Source of the DNA: JAJXWB01 sp039808645
Lineage (GTDB): Bacteria > Pseudomonadota > Alphaproteobacteria > Rhizobiales > Beijerinckiaceae
Length of the DNA: 12,143 bases
Assembly (NCBI GenBank): GCA_039808645.1
Contig: JBDHTL010000109.1
Span: 1 to 12,143 of the forward strand
Reading direction: 5' to 3'
Shown here in pieces: positions 6,534-12,143 of this stretch; position 1 is the first letter of the stretch, and each line of letters opens with the position of its first letter. The notes under the pieces are model-generated. The model worked only from the letters and a program-made list of their open reading frames with translations, searched no databases and was not told the DNA's origin. The position numbers were made by a program, and so were the translations under genes.

Positions 6534-7856
6534 TCATCCGCAAACCTTCTGCAGGGCGTCTTCCGGCGACAGGAGCGCCTTTTCGCCGGTCCTGCGGTTC
6601 TTCACCTCGACCTTGCCTTCGGCGAGGCCCTTGGGGCCGACGATCACCTGCCAGGGCAGGCCGATGAGGTCCATCGTCGCGAATTTGGCGCCGGGGCGCT
6701 CGTCGCGGTCGTCATAGAGTGTTTCGGCGCCGGCGGCTTCCAGCTTGGCGTAGAGGTCGGCGCAGGCGGCGTCGGTGGCGGCGTCGCCGACCTTCAGATT
6801 GGCCAGGCCGACCTTGAAGGGCGCGACCGCATCCGGCCAGACGATGCCGTTGTCGTCGTGGCTCGCCTCGATGATCGCGGCCACCAGCCGCGACGGGCCG
6901 ATGCCGTAGGACCCCATGTGCACGGGCGTCTCCCTGCCGTCGGGGCCGTTGACGACAGCCCGCATCGGCTCCGAATACTTGGTCCCGAAGTAGAAAATAT
7001 GGCCGACCTCGATTCCTCGCGCGGAGACTCTGTCGGCGTCCGGCAGGCCGTCGAATTTGGCCGCGTCGTGCATTTCCTCCGTGGCGGCGTAGCGGCTGGT
7101 CCATTTGTCGAACACGCCCTGCATGGTCCCGGCGTCGTCGAAGTCGATCGTCGCCGGCGGGACCTCGAACTCGAGGAAATCCCTATGGCAGAACACCTGG
7201 CTCTCGCCGGTGGAGGCCAGAACGATGAATTCGTGGCTAAGGTCGCCGCCGATCGGGCCGGTGTCGGCGCGCATCGGGATCGCCTTCAGGCCGAGCCGCG
7301 CGAAGGTGCGGAGATAGGCCGTGAACATGCGGTTGTAGGAATGGCGCGCGCCGGCCTCGTCGAGGTCGAAGGAATAGGCGTCCTTCATCAGGAACTCGCG
7401 GCCGCGCATCACGCCGAAGCGCGGGCGCACCTCGTCGCGGAACTTCCACTGGACATGGTAGAGGTTGAGGGGCAGGTCCTTGTAGGACTTCACATAGGCG
7501 CGAAAGATCTCGGTGATCATTTCCTCGTTGGTCGGCCCGAACAGCATGTCGCGCTCGTGCCGGTCCTGGATGCGCAGCATTTCCTTGCCATAGGCCTCGT
7601 AGCGGCCGGATTCGCGCCACAGGTCGGCCGACTGGATGGTCGGCATCAGCAGTTCGATCGCGCCGGCGCGGTTCTGCTCCTCGCGCACGATGGCGTTGAT
7701 CTTGTTCAGCACCCGCAGGCCCAGCGGCAGCCATGCGTAGATGCCGGCCGATTCCTGCCGGATCATGCCGGCGCGCAGCATGAGGCGGTGCGAGACGATT
7801 TCCGCCTCTTTCGGATTCTCGCGGAGAATGGGCAGGAAATAGCGGGAAAGGCGCAT
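6534..7856 (-). CDS. proS: Prolyl-tRNA synthetase (short form without INS editing domain)
   Basis: This cytosolic class II aminoacyl-tRNA synthetase charges tRNA-Pro. Its 440 residues fit the short alphaproteobacterial form; the E. coli enzyme is about 570. Motif 2 is clear (FRDEVRPRFGVMRGREF starting at 139, followed by LMKDAYSFD), as is motif 3 (GSYGIGPSR at 315-323). Active-site sequences GPTNEE (108-112) and the C-terminal anticodon-binding domain (VGLANLKVG onward, with PWQVIVGPKG) are intact. Between motifs 2 and 3 there is only a short segment where the editing INS domain sits in longer bacterial enzymes. Clearance of Ala-tRNA-Pro would therefore need a free-standing ProXp-type protein encoded elsewhere. 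The ATG at 7856 begins the conserved MRLSRYFLPILRENP and has no strong Shine-Dalgarno sequence. The gene is first in a minus-strand run leading to lolC and lolD. Confidence 0.97.
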   Translation of the reverse strand: MRLSRYFLPILRENPKEAEIVSHRLMLRAGMIRQESAGIYAWLPLGLRVLNKINAIVREEQNRAGAIELLMPTIQSADLWRESGRYEAYGKEMLRIQDRHERDMLFGPTNEEMITEIFRAYVKSYKDLPLNLYHVQWKFRDEVRPRFGVMRGREFLMKDAYSFDLDEAGARHSYNRMFTAYLRTFARLGLKAIPMRADTGPIGGDLSHEFIVLASTGESQVFCHRDFLEFEVPPATIDFDDAGTMQGVFDKWTSRYAATEEMHDAAKFDGLPDADRVSARGIEVGHIFYFGTKYSEPMRAVVNGPDGRETPVHMGSYGIGPSRLVAAIIEASHDDNGIVWPDAVAPFKVGLANLKVGDAATDAACADLYAKLEAAGAETLYDDRDERPGAKFATMDLIGLPWQVIVGPKGLAEGKVEVKNRRTGEKALLSPEDALQKVCG

Positions 7857-8110
7857 CGGGCGGGGTCTCGAATCTCGGGGCGGCGCGGACCGGCCAGTTC
7901 AAACGCAAGGCCCGTCAAAACACAAGGCGATCCGGTCATGCCGATCGGCGGTGGCGCGTCGCCGTCGATCGCATTCGTCCGCATTGCGAAAGTCATGCTA
8001 GATTACAAATGAACAATTCGACGGCGCCGCAAGAATGAATTGTGCGCTGCGGGATGAAATTTTGTACGAATTTTGATCCTGACCTGTCGACAGACAGAAA
8101 AGCCTCGTCT
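7857..8110. other. Gene-free stretch upstream of proS
   Basis: No supported gene lies here. It should hold the proS promoter and leader on the minus strand, but I found no convincing -35/-10 pair. The part near 8000-8080 is more AT-rich than its surroundings (ATTACAAATGAAC near 8002, GAATTTTGAT near 8068), so promoter elements in either direction are plausible. A reading frame of 78 codons from GTG at 8042 was judged non-coding. Confidence 0.4.
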
Positions 8111-8227
8111 AGGGTCCAGCGCCTAAACCGTAAGGGCCGCATCCGCGCCACGGATGCCGCAGTCCAAGTCGAGGGAGGACGCTGGGACCCGCACGACGCC
8201 GACGCTGAAAGGCGAAGCTGGCGTCGC

Positions 8228-8274
8228 AAGAGCCACAAGCCCAAGAGCCACAAGGCCCAAGAGCCACAAGGCCA
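8228..8274. repeat. Three tandem copies of a 16-base unit
   Basis: The unit AAGAGCCACAAGGCCC occurs three times head to tail: at 8228 (one G missing, 15 bases), 8243 (exact) and 8259 (last base A). The near-perfect identity implies recent expansion or slippage. It lies between proS and the hydrolase gene and within the candidate RNA segment. On the minus strand it reads in one frame as a leucine-rich hydrophobic run, which I take as an artefact. Confidence 0.85.
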
Positions 8275-8326
8275 TTGAGCGAGAGGGCCACGCGGAGATC
8301 AGTTCAAGGACACGGGCAGAGAACGG

Positions 8327-8361
8327 GAGCGGGAGCAGCGATGGCTGCCCCGCTCTTTTTT
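8327..8361 (+). terminator. Intrinsic terminator, plus strand
   Basis: GAGCGGG (8327-8333) pairs with CCCGCTC (8349-8355), and inside it GCAGC (8335-8339) pairs with GCTGC (8344-8348) around a GATG loop. Only one base (A8334) is bulged. Six T residues follow (8356-8361). The T tract is on the plus-strand side only. The hairpin also lies 18 bases past the stop codon of the minus-strand hydrolase gene, so it may protect that mRNA's 3' end as well, but the minus strand has no T tract after it. Confidence 0.8.
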
Positions 8362-8379
8362 GTCCTGCCTGCGCCGGTT

Positions 8380-9297
8380 TCAGCCCAGCTTCAACGCTTC
8401 GCGCAAGAAACTCGCGATCGTCGTCTCGACATCGGCCCCGTCCGAGGTCCGCGTCGTCTTCGGGTAGAAATGCGTCGCGCCGGCGAGGCGCTCGAAGCGG
8501 TAGCGCGCGCCCACCCGTTTCAGGCGTTCGACCAGCGGCGGCGCGGCGTCCGCCATGACGGGCAGGTCGCGCTCGCCGACGAACAGCAGCACCGCCGGCT
8601 CGTCCGGCGCGCCATTGACGCAGGTTTCGCGCGCCGTGTCGTTCATGCGGCCCGACAGCGAGACGACGGCGGCGACGGGCGCGCGCTCGACAAAGGCGGC
8701 CGCCAGCGAGATGACCGCGCCGGCCGAAAAGCCGCCGATGGCGATGCGATGGATGTCGACGCCATAGTGGCGCGAGCGGCTGCGAACGAAATTGATCGCA
8801 TGGACCATGTCGTCGGTCGCCGCCTCGATTCCTCGCGAAAGCTCCTCGTCCGTGGCGGGCGGCAGGCCCAGCATGCCGCGCACGACATTGACGCGGTCCT
8901 TGTTCATCGGCTCGGACGGCGCGAGCACCGGCGTGACGCCGCCGTCGCAGTCCTCCTGCGTCAGGCGGTAGTCGATGCAGAAACAGACATAGCCGCGCGC
9001 AGCAAAGAGCCGGCAATATTCGGCGACCGGCGTCGAATAGCCCTCGGCGTCGCCGAATTCGTCGGTTTCCTTGGAGCCGCGATGGAAGGCGCCGCCGAAG
9101 GCGAGGATCAGCGCCGGCCGCGCGCCAGCCGCGTCGCTTGCGGGGCTGTAGACATCGAGCTTGAGGTCGCGGTAGCGCAGGTCCCGGGTGAAACCGACTC
9201 CGCCGACGGCGTATTTCACGCCCTTTTCGACGCGCACGTCGAAAAGCTTTTCGAGATAATCGCCCACGCCCCGCCCCGCTTTCGCTTGTTTGGCCAA
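8380..9297 (-). CDS. Alpha/beta-hydrolase, esterase-like
   Basis: This is a 305-residue predicted serine hydrolase of the esterase/lipase (BD-FAE-like) group; the substrate is unknown. Nucleophile Ser191 sits in the elbow GGFSAG, with Asp244 in VGERD and His276 in GATHF completing the triad in the right order. The oxyanion segment is AFGGAFHRGS (67-75), where the usual first His of an HGG motif is Phe. A short cap-like insertion rich in acidic residues lies at about 113-160. No signal peptide is visible, so it is probably cytosolic. Four Cys are close together (95, 105, 107, 117). The start is TTG at 9297, the first possible codon after an in-frame stop; a GTG 10 codons later, preceded by a G-rich run, is an alternative. 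It lies 36 bases downstream of the RraA-like gene and probably belongs to its operon. Confidence 0.85.
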   Translation of the reverse strand: MAKQAKAGRGVGDYLEKLFDVRVEKGVKYAVGGVGFTRDLRYRDLKLDVYSPASDAAGARPALILAFGGAFHRGSKETDEFGDAEGYSTPVAEYCRLFAARGYVCFCIDYRLTQEDCDGGVTPVLAPSEPMNKDRVNVVRGMLGLPPATDEELSRGIEAATDDMVHAINFVRSRSRHYGVDIHRIAIGGFSAGAVISLAAAFVERAPVAAVVSLSGRMNDTARETCVNGAPDEPAVLLFVGERDLPVMADAAPPLVERLKRVGARYRFERLAGATHFYPKTTRTSDGADVETTIASFLREALKLG

Positions 9298-9333
9298 TGC
9301 TAGGCGAAGGCGGCGACATGCGGCAACCGCCGT

Positions 9334-9954
9334 CTATTTCTTCGCGTAGGCGCCCGTATAAGTTCCGTCCGCGATCTGCGCCATGATCTCCGCCTCTTTC
9401 GCGAGCTGCTTTCGCACGGCATTGGCGAGGTCTGCGGCGATCGTGATCGAGAAGGTCACGACGCCGTCATCGTCGCCCACCACGATATCGCCGGGCGACA
9501 CCACCGTTCCGCCGATGGCGACGGGCACGTCGAGCGCGCCGGGACCATCCTTGTAGGGCCCGCGATGCGTGACGCCGCGCGCGAAGCAGGGGAAGTCGGA
9601 CGCCGCGAACGCCGCGGAATCCCGGATCGCGCCGTCGATGACGAAGCCGGCGACGCCGCGCTTTTCGGCAATCGTCTTCATGATCTCGCCGACCAGCGCG
9701 CGCGAGACGTCGCCCTCGCCCGCCACCACGACGACATCGCCGGGTTGCACGAGGTCGAGCATCTTGTGGATGAATTGATTGTCGCCGGCACGCGTGCGCA
9801 CGGTGCGCGCGACGCCCAACAGGTGACCCCTGCGATGAAAGGGCCGCAATCCCAAGAGGCCGGGCAGGCGGTCGAGATTGTCGCTGACGACGGCGGTCGG
9901 CGCGTCACGAAAGGCGTCGATGAGGGCGCGGTCGGGGCGAATGAAATTCTGCAT
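9334..9954 (-). CDS. RraA-like / HMG-CHA aldolase family protein
   Basis: This 206-residue protein belongs to the RraA-like fold, which includes 4-hydroxy-4-methyl-2-oxoglutarate/4-carboxy-4-hydroxy-2-oxoadipate aldolases, oxaloacetate decarboxylases and the RNase E inhibitor RraA. The active-site signature is complete: GE (89-90), DGAIRD at 107-112 with Arg111 and the metal-binding Asp112, and the C-terminal VVGDDDGVV (158-166). An intact metal site favours an aldolase or decarboxylase over a pure RNase E regulator. Old annotations call such proteins dimethylmenaquinone methyltransferase, which is misleading. The ATG at 9954 lies only 2 bases after the tgt stop codon, with GGGA just before it, so translation is probably coupled to tgt. 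A hydrolase gene follows 36 bases later. The exact substrate cannot be told. Confidence 0.88.
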   Translation of the reverse strand: MQNFIRPDRALIDAFRDAPTAVVSDNLDRLPGLLGLRPFHRRGHLLGVARTVRTRAGDNQFIHKMLDLVQPGDVVVVAGEGDVSRALVGEIMKTIAEKRGVAGFVIDGAIRDSAAFAASDFPCFARGVTHRGPYKDGPGALDVPVAIGGTVVSPGDIVVGDDDGVVTFSITIAADLANAVRKQLAKEAEIMAQIADGTYTGAYAKK

Positions 9955-9956
9955 GT

Positions 9957-11093
9957 TCAATTCCCGACCTCGCCCTGCGCCCAGCCTTCCTTGCACGCGC
10001 CGACGTAATCCGCGTAGCGCCGCTCCGCGATCGCTTTTCGCGCGCCCGCCATCATGTGCTGGTAATAGGCGAGGTTGTTCCAGGTCAGCAGCATCATCGC
10101 CAGAATCTCTCCTGATTTCACGAGATGATGCAGATAAGCGCGCGAATAATCTCGCGCGGCGGGACAGGTCGAGTCCGGATCGAGCGGGCGCGGATCGTTC
10201 GCGTGCTTGGCATTCTTGAGGTTGACGCGGCCGAAGCGCGTATAGGCGAGGCCGTGGCGTCCGGCGCGCGTCGGCATGACGCAATCGAACATGTCGACGC
10301 CGCGCGCCACGCTCCGCAGGATATCGTCGGGCGTGCCGACGCCCATGAGGTAGCGCGGCTTGTTGGCCGGCAGATGCGGCTCGACCGTCTCGATCATCGC
10401 CAGCATCACATCCTGCGGCTCGCCGACCGCGAGGCCGCCGATGGCGAGGCCGTGGAAATCCATCGCGCTGAGCGCCTTCGCGCTCTCGACGCGCAGCGGA
10501 CGATCGTCGCCGCCCTGCACGATGCCGAAGATCGCCCTGCCCTCCTGCTCCGCAAAGGCTTTGCGCGAACGTTCCGCCCACCGCAGCGAGAGCCGCATGG
10601 CGCGTTCCTGGTCGTCGCGCGAGGCCGGCAGGCGAATGCATTCGTCGAACTGCATCTGGATGTCGGAGCCGAGCAGCGCCTGTATTTCCATGGAGCGCTC
10701 GGGCGTCAGCAGATGCTTCGAGCCGTCGAGATGCGACTGGAAGGTCACGCCGTTCTCGTCGAGCTTGCGCAGCTTGGCGAGCGACATGACCTGGAAGCCG
10801 CCCGAATCCGTCAGAATCGGATGCGGCCAGTTCATGAACTTGTGCAGCCCGCCGAGTTCCGCGACGCGCTCGGCCCCCGGGCGAAGCATGAGGTGGTAGA
10901 CATTGCCGAGCACGATATCGGCGCCAAGCTCGCGCACCTGCCCCGCATACATGGCCTTGACGGTTGCGGCCGTGCCCACCGGCATGAAGGCCGGCGTGCG
11001 GATGTCGCCGCGCCCGGTCGCGATGACGCCGGTGCGGGCCGCGCCGTCGGTGGCGGAGATTTTCAGGGAAAAGCCGGTCATGGCGCGTTTCAT
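9957..11093 (-). CDS. tgt: Queuine tRNA-ribosyltransferase (tRNA-guanine transglycosylase)
   Basis: This enzyme replaces guanine-34 in tRNAs with GUN anticodons by the queuosine precursor preQ1. Its 378 residues are full length for the bacterial family. Catalytic and binding motifs are intact: LTDSGGFQ (94-101, Asp96), FGIVQGG (189-195), LAIGGLAVGE (216-225), LMGVGTP and the nucleophile loop VDMFDCVMPTRAGRHG (Asp270). The zinc site is mostly gone: the usual CxCxxC reads STCPAA (308-313), and the later His ligand aligns with Asn339 in TWNN. Only one of four ligands remains, although the surrounding fold (RDYSRAYLHHL) is conserved. ATG at 11093 is the first start; relatives often begin at the equivalent of Met5 (MTGFSLKI), and neither has a clear Shine-Dalgarno sequence. 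It heads a run with the RraA-like and hydrolase genes. Confidence 0.95.
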   Translation of the reverse strand: MKRAMTGFSLKISATDGAARTGVIATGRGDIRTPAFMPVGTAATVKAMYAGQVRELGADIVLGNVYHLMLRPGAERVAELGGLHKFMNWPHPILTDSGGFQVMSLAKLRKLDENGVTFQSHLDGSKHLLTPERSMEIQALLGSDIQMQFDECIRLPASRDDQERAMRLSLRWAERSRKAFAEQEGRAIFGIVQGGDDRPLRVESAKALSAMDFHGLAIGGLAVGEPQDVMLAMIETVEPHLPANKPRYLMGVGTPDDILRSVARGVDMFDCVMPTRAGRHGLAYTRFGRVNLKNAKHANDPRPLDPDSTCPAARDYSRAYLHHLVKSGEILAMMLLTWNNLAYYQHMMAGARKAIAERRYADYVGACKEGWAQGEVGN

Positions 11094-11141
11094 AGAGGGG
11101 TGCGCGGCGCGGGGCTAGTCGCGGACTTGCTGCGGTACCGG

Positions 11142-11276
11142 CTCCCCTCCCCCTTTGTGGGGAGGGGCGGGGGAGGGGGTCGCGGTGTCTTGCGAGATTT
11201 GCTCGTCTCCGGCCGGCCAACGTCGCAGGATTCCGCGACCCCCCACCCTAACCCTCCCCCACAAGGGGAGAGGGAA
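11142..11276. repeat. Long GC-rich inverted repeat element
   Basis: Two arms of about 43 bases (11142-11184 and 11234-11276) are nearly complementary. Each has a CCCCTTGTGGGG-like block and a G-rich run ending in GGTCGCG, with about 50 bases between them. It fills most of the 236-base gap between divergent tgt and the spermidine-synthase-like gene. The arrangement matches dispersed intergenic palindromes seen in rhizobial genomes. It encodes no protein. It leaves little space for tgt's promoter (11094-11141), so it may carry part of one. Confidence 0.75.
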
Positions 11277-11329
11277 TTTCACTGTCGCATCGGCTTGCTC
11301 CGCTCCAGCACAATCCCTAATCAACCCGC

Positions 11330-12016
11330 ATGATACCCTGGGAATTGCTCGACACCGCCCCCATCCCCGGCGGCGGCTCCCTGCGCCTGAAGCGGCGCGG
11401 GGCGGAATTCTCGATCATGCTCGGCGATAACGAGCTGATGAACTCGCGGCTGTCCGGCTCCGAACAGGCGCTGGCGACGCTGTGCTGCGAGCGGCTCGCA
11501 ACCCGTCCTGCCCCGCGCTTTCTCATCGGCGGGCTCGGCATGGGCTTCACCCTGCGCGCCGCGCTCGAAAAGCTCGGGCCGGGGGCCGAGGTGATGGTGG
11601 CCGAACTCGTGCCCGCGGTCGTCGCCTGGGCGCGCGGGCCGATGGCGGAGGTCTTCGGCGGCAGTCTCGAGGATTCTCGCGTGAAAATTCGAGAGGCGGA
11701 CGTCGGCGCGGTCATTGGCGAAGCGCGCGAAAGCTTCGACGCCACCTTGCTCGATGTCGACAACGGGCCGGACGGGCTGACGCGGGCCTCCAACGACCGG
11801 CTCTATTCGGCCTCCGGCCTGCACGCGGCGCGTGAGGCGCTGCGGCCCGGCGGGCTGCTGGCGGTCTGGTCCTCGGGGCCGGACGCCAGCTTCACGAAGC
11901 GGCTGAAAACGGCCGGTTTCGCGGTGGAGGAGGCGCCCACGCGCGCCAACGGCAAGCGCGGCGGGGCGCGGCATGTGATCTGGATCGCGACGAAGCCCGG
12001 CCGCGCGGCGAGGTAG
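11330..12016 (+). CDS. Spermidine-synthase-like (Rossmann methyltransferase fold) protein
   Basis: This 228-residue cytosolic protein has a class I methyltransferase/spermidine synthase fold. A short N-terminal beta region (to about 55) with SGSEQALATL precedes the nucleotide-binding loop GGLGMG (67-72), an acidic residue at the end of strand 2 (Glu92 in VAELVPAVV) and DVDNGPDG (142-149) after strand 4. LRPGGLLAVWSSGPD (171-185) follows. These places match SpeE-type enzymes, but the protein is shorter than true spermidine synthases (about 280-300) and the catalytic loop reads DNGP instead of the usual TDP. The activity may therefore differ, or it may be a methyltransferase. The ATG at 11330 has no clear Shine-Dalgarno sequence. 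The gene stands alone on the plus strand, divergent from tgt. Confidence 0.75.
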   Translation: MIPWELLDTAPIPGGGSLRLKRRGAEFSIMLGDNELMNSRLSGSEQALATLCCERLATRPAPRFLIGGLGMGFTLRAALEKLGPGAEVMVAELVPAVVAWARGPMAEVFGGSLEDSRVKIREADVGAVIGEARESFDATLLDVDNGPDGLTRASNDRLYSASGLHAAREALRPGGLLAVWSSGPDASFTKRLKTAGFAVEEAPTRANGKRGGARHVIWIATKPGRAAR

Positions 12017-12066
12017 CCTAGCGCGGCGCGAGGCTTTATACGGGCGACCGACGATTTCGAAGAGTG

Positions 12067-12112
12067 TCATCCCGGACGATCGCGCAGCGATCGAGCCGGG
12101 ATCCAGGAGCCG
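12067..12112. repeat. Dispersed palindromic repeat (possibly cut by window edge)
   Basis: Nested inverted repeats are visible: ATCCCGG (12069-12075) pairs with CCGGGAT (12096-12102), and inside them GATCGC (12078-12083) pairs with GCGATC (12087-12092). The GTCATCCCGG ... CCGGGATCCA ends are typical of small intergenic palindromes in Rhizobiales. It lies 50 bases after the stop codon of the spermidine-synthase-like gene. It could work as a transcription end signal, but it has no T tract. Confidence 0.6.
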
Positions 12113-12143
12113 CGACGACAATGCAGCGTCGCTGGCGCGGTTC

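Larger units (their letters stand above)
8111..8361 (+). ncRNA. Candidate structured plus-strand RNA
   Basis: A good plus-strand terminator at 8327-8361 has no protein gene upstream on its strand. The preceding DNA can form several stems: GGTCCAGCG (8113-8121) with CGCTGGGACC (8180-8189, one bulge), inside it GCATCCG (8139-8145) with CGGATGC (8151-8157), then GACGCC (about 8195-8200) with GGCGTC (8220-8225), followed by three 16-base tandem repeats. A possible promoter is TCGACA (8087-8092), 17 bases, TAGGGT (8110-8115), which overlaps the first stem. I recognise no known RNA family. The 5' end and the transcript itself are inference. Confidence 0.28.

Noticed and set aside
6369..8012. Plus-strand open frame of 547 codons opposite proS
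   Set aside because: It is a shadow of proS with the same skewed composition and no recognisable motif. It also runs through the palindromic repeat and intergenic DNA.
8042..8278. Plus-strand 78-codon frame from GTG
   Set aside because: It has no Shine-Dalgarno sequence, its early codons lack the local third-position bias, and its C-terminus is produced by the tandem repeat. No family is recognised.
8123..8290. Minus-strand hydrophobic leucine-rich run resembling a signal peptide
   Set aside because: The hydrophobicity comes from translating the 16-base tandem repeat. There is no ribosome-binding site and the frame is an extension of a shadow of the hydrolase gene.
1..12143. CRISPR array, tRNA or rRNA genes, insertion sequences, prophage genes
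   Set aside because: I looked for regular spaced repeats, tRNA-like cloverleaf ends, transposase motifs and phage structural proteins and saw none. The repeats present are small intergenic palindromes.

Overview
The window looks like chromosomal DNA of a high-GC alphaproteobacterium, most likely Hyphomicrobiales (Rhizobiales). The reasons are the short INS-less prolyl-tRNA synthetase, the single LolC/E-type permease with its LolD partner, a queuine tRNA-ribosyltransferase that has lost most of its zinc ligands, GTTC-N7-GTTC LexA-type operator spacing, and intergenic palindromes of the kind scattered through rhizobial genomes. This placement comes from family knowledge and was not searched. 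Strong GC-rich codon bias opens very long shadow frames opposite the real genes, including one of more than 1,100 codons opposite dnaE.

Layout, left to right. Positions 1-3434 (minus) hold dnaE, the replicative polymerase III alpha subunit, missing only its last residues at the window edge. Just upstream of it (3509-3607, minus) is a 32-codon gene for a tiny hydrophobic protein. It has a strong ribosome-binding site and a promoter whose 17-base spacer contains a complete LexA box, so it looks like an SOS-induced small membrane protein. Next, 3733-3985 is non-coding and carries a strong minus-strand intrinsic terminator with no gene feeding it, possibly the 3' end of a small RNA. A PilZ-domain gene (3987-4367, plus) converges on a minus-strand run proS -> lolC -> lolD (7856 down to 4377). 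LolC and LolD are translationally coupled, and a palindromic repeat separates proS from lolC.

Positions 7857-8379 have no convincing gene. They contain a potentially structured plus-strand segment with short tandem repeats and a textbook plus-strand terminator. A second minus-strand run, tgt -> rraA-like -> alpha/beta hydrolase (11093 down to 8380), has gaps of 2 and 36 bases and is probably one operon. A large inverted repeat (11142-11276) separates tgt from a plus-strand spermidine-synthase-like gene (11330-12016). Another dispersed palindrome follows at the right edge.

Most of the window is housekeeping: replication, prolyl-tRNA charging, lipoprotein export and tRNA queuosine modification. 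The novel candidates are the LexA-controlled micro-gene next to dnaE, the two orphan terminators with possible small RNAs, and the zinc-less TGT.
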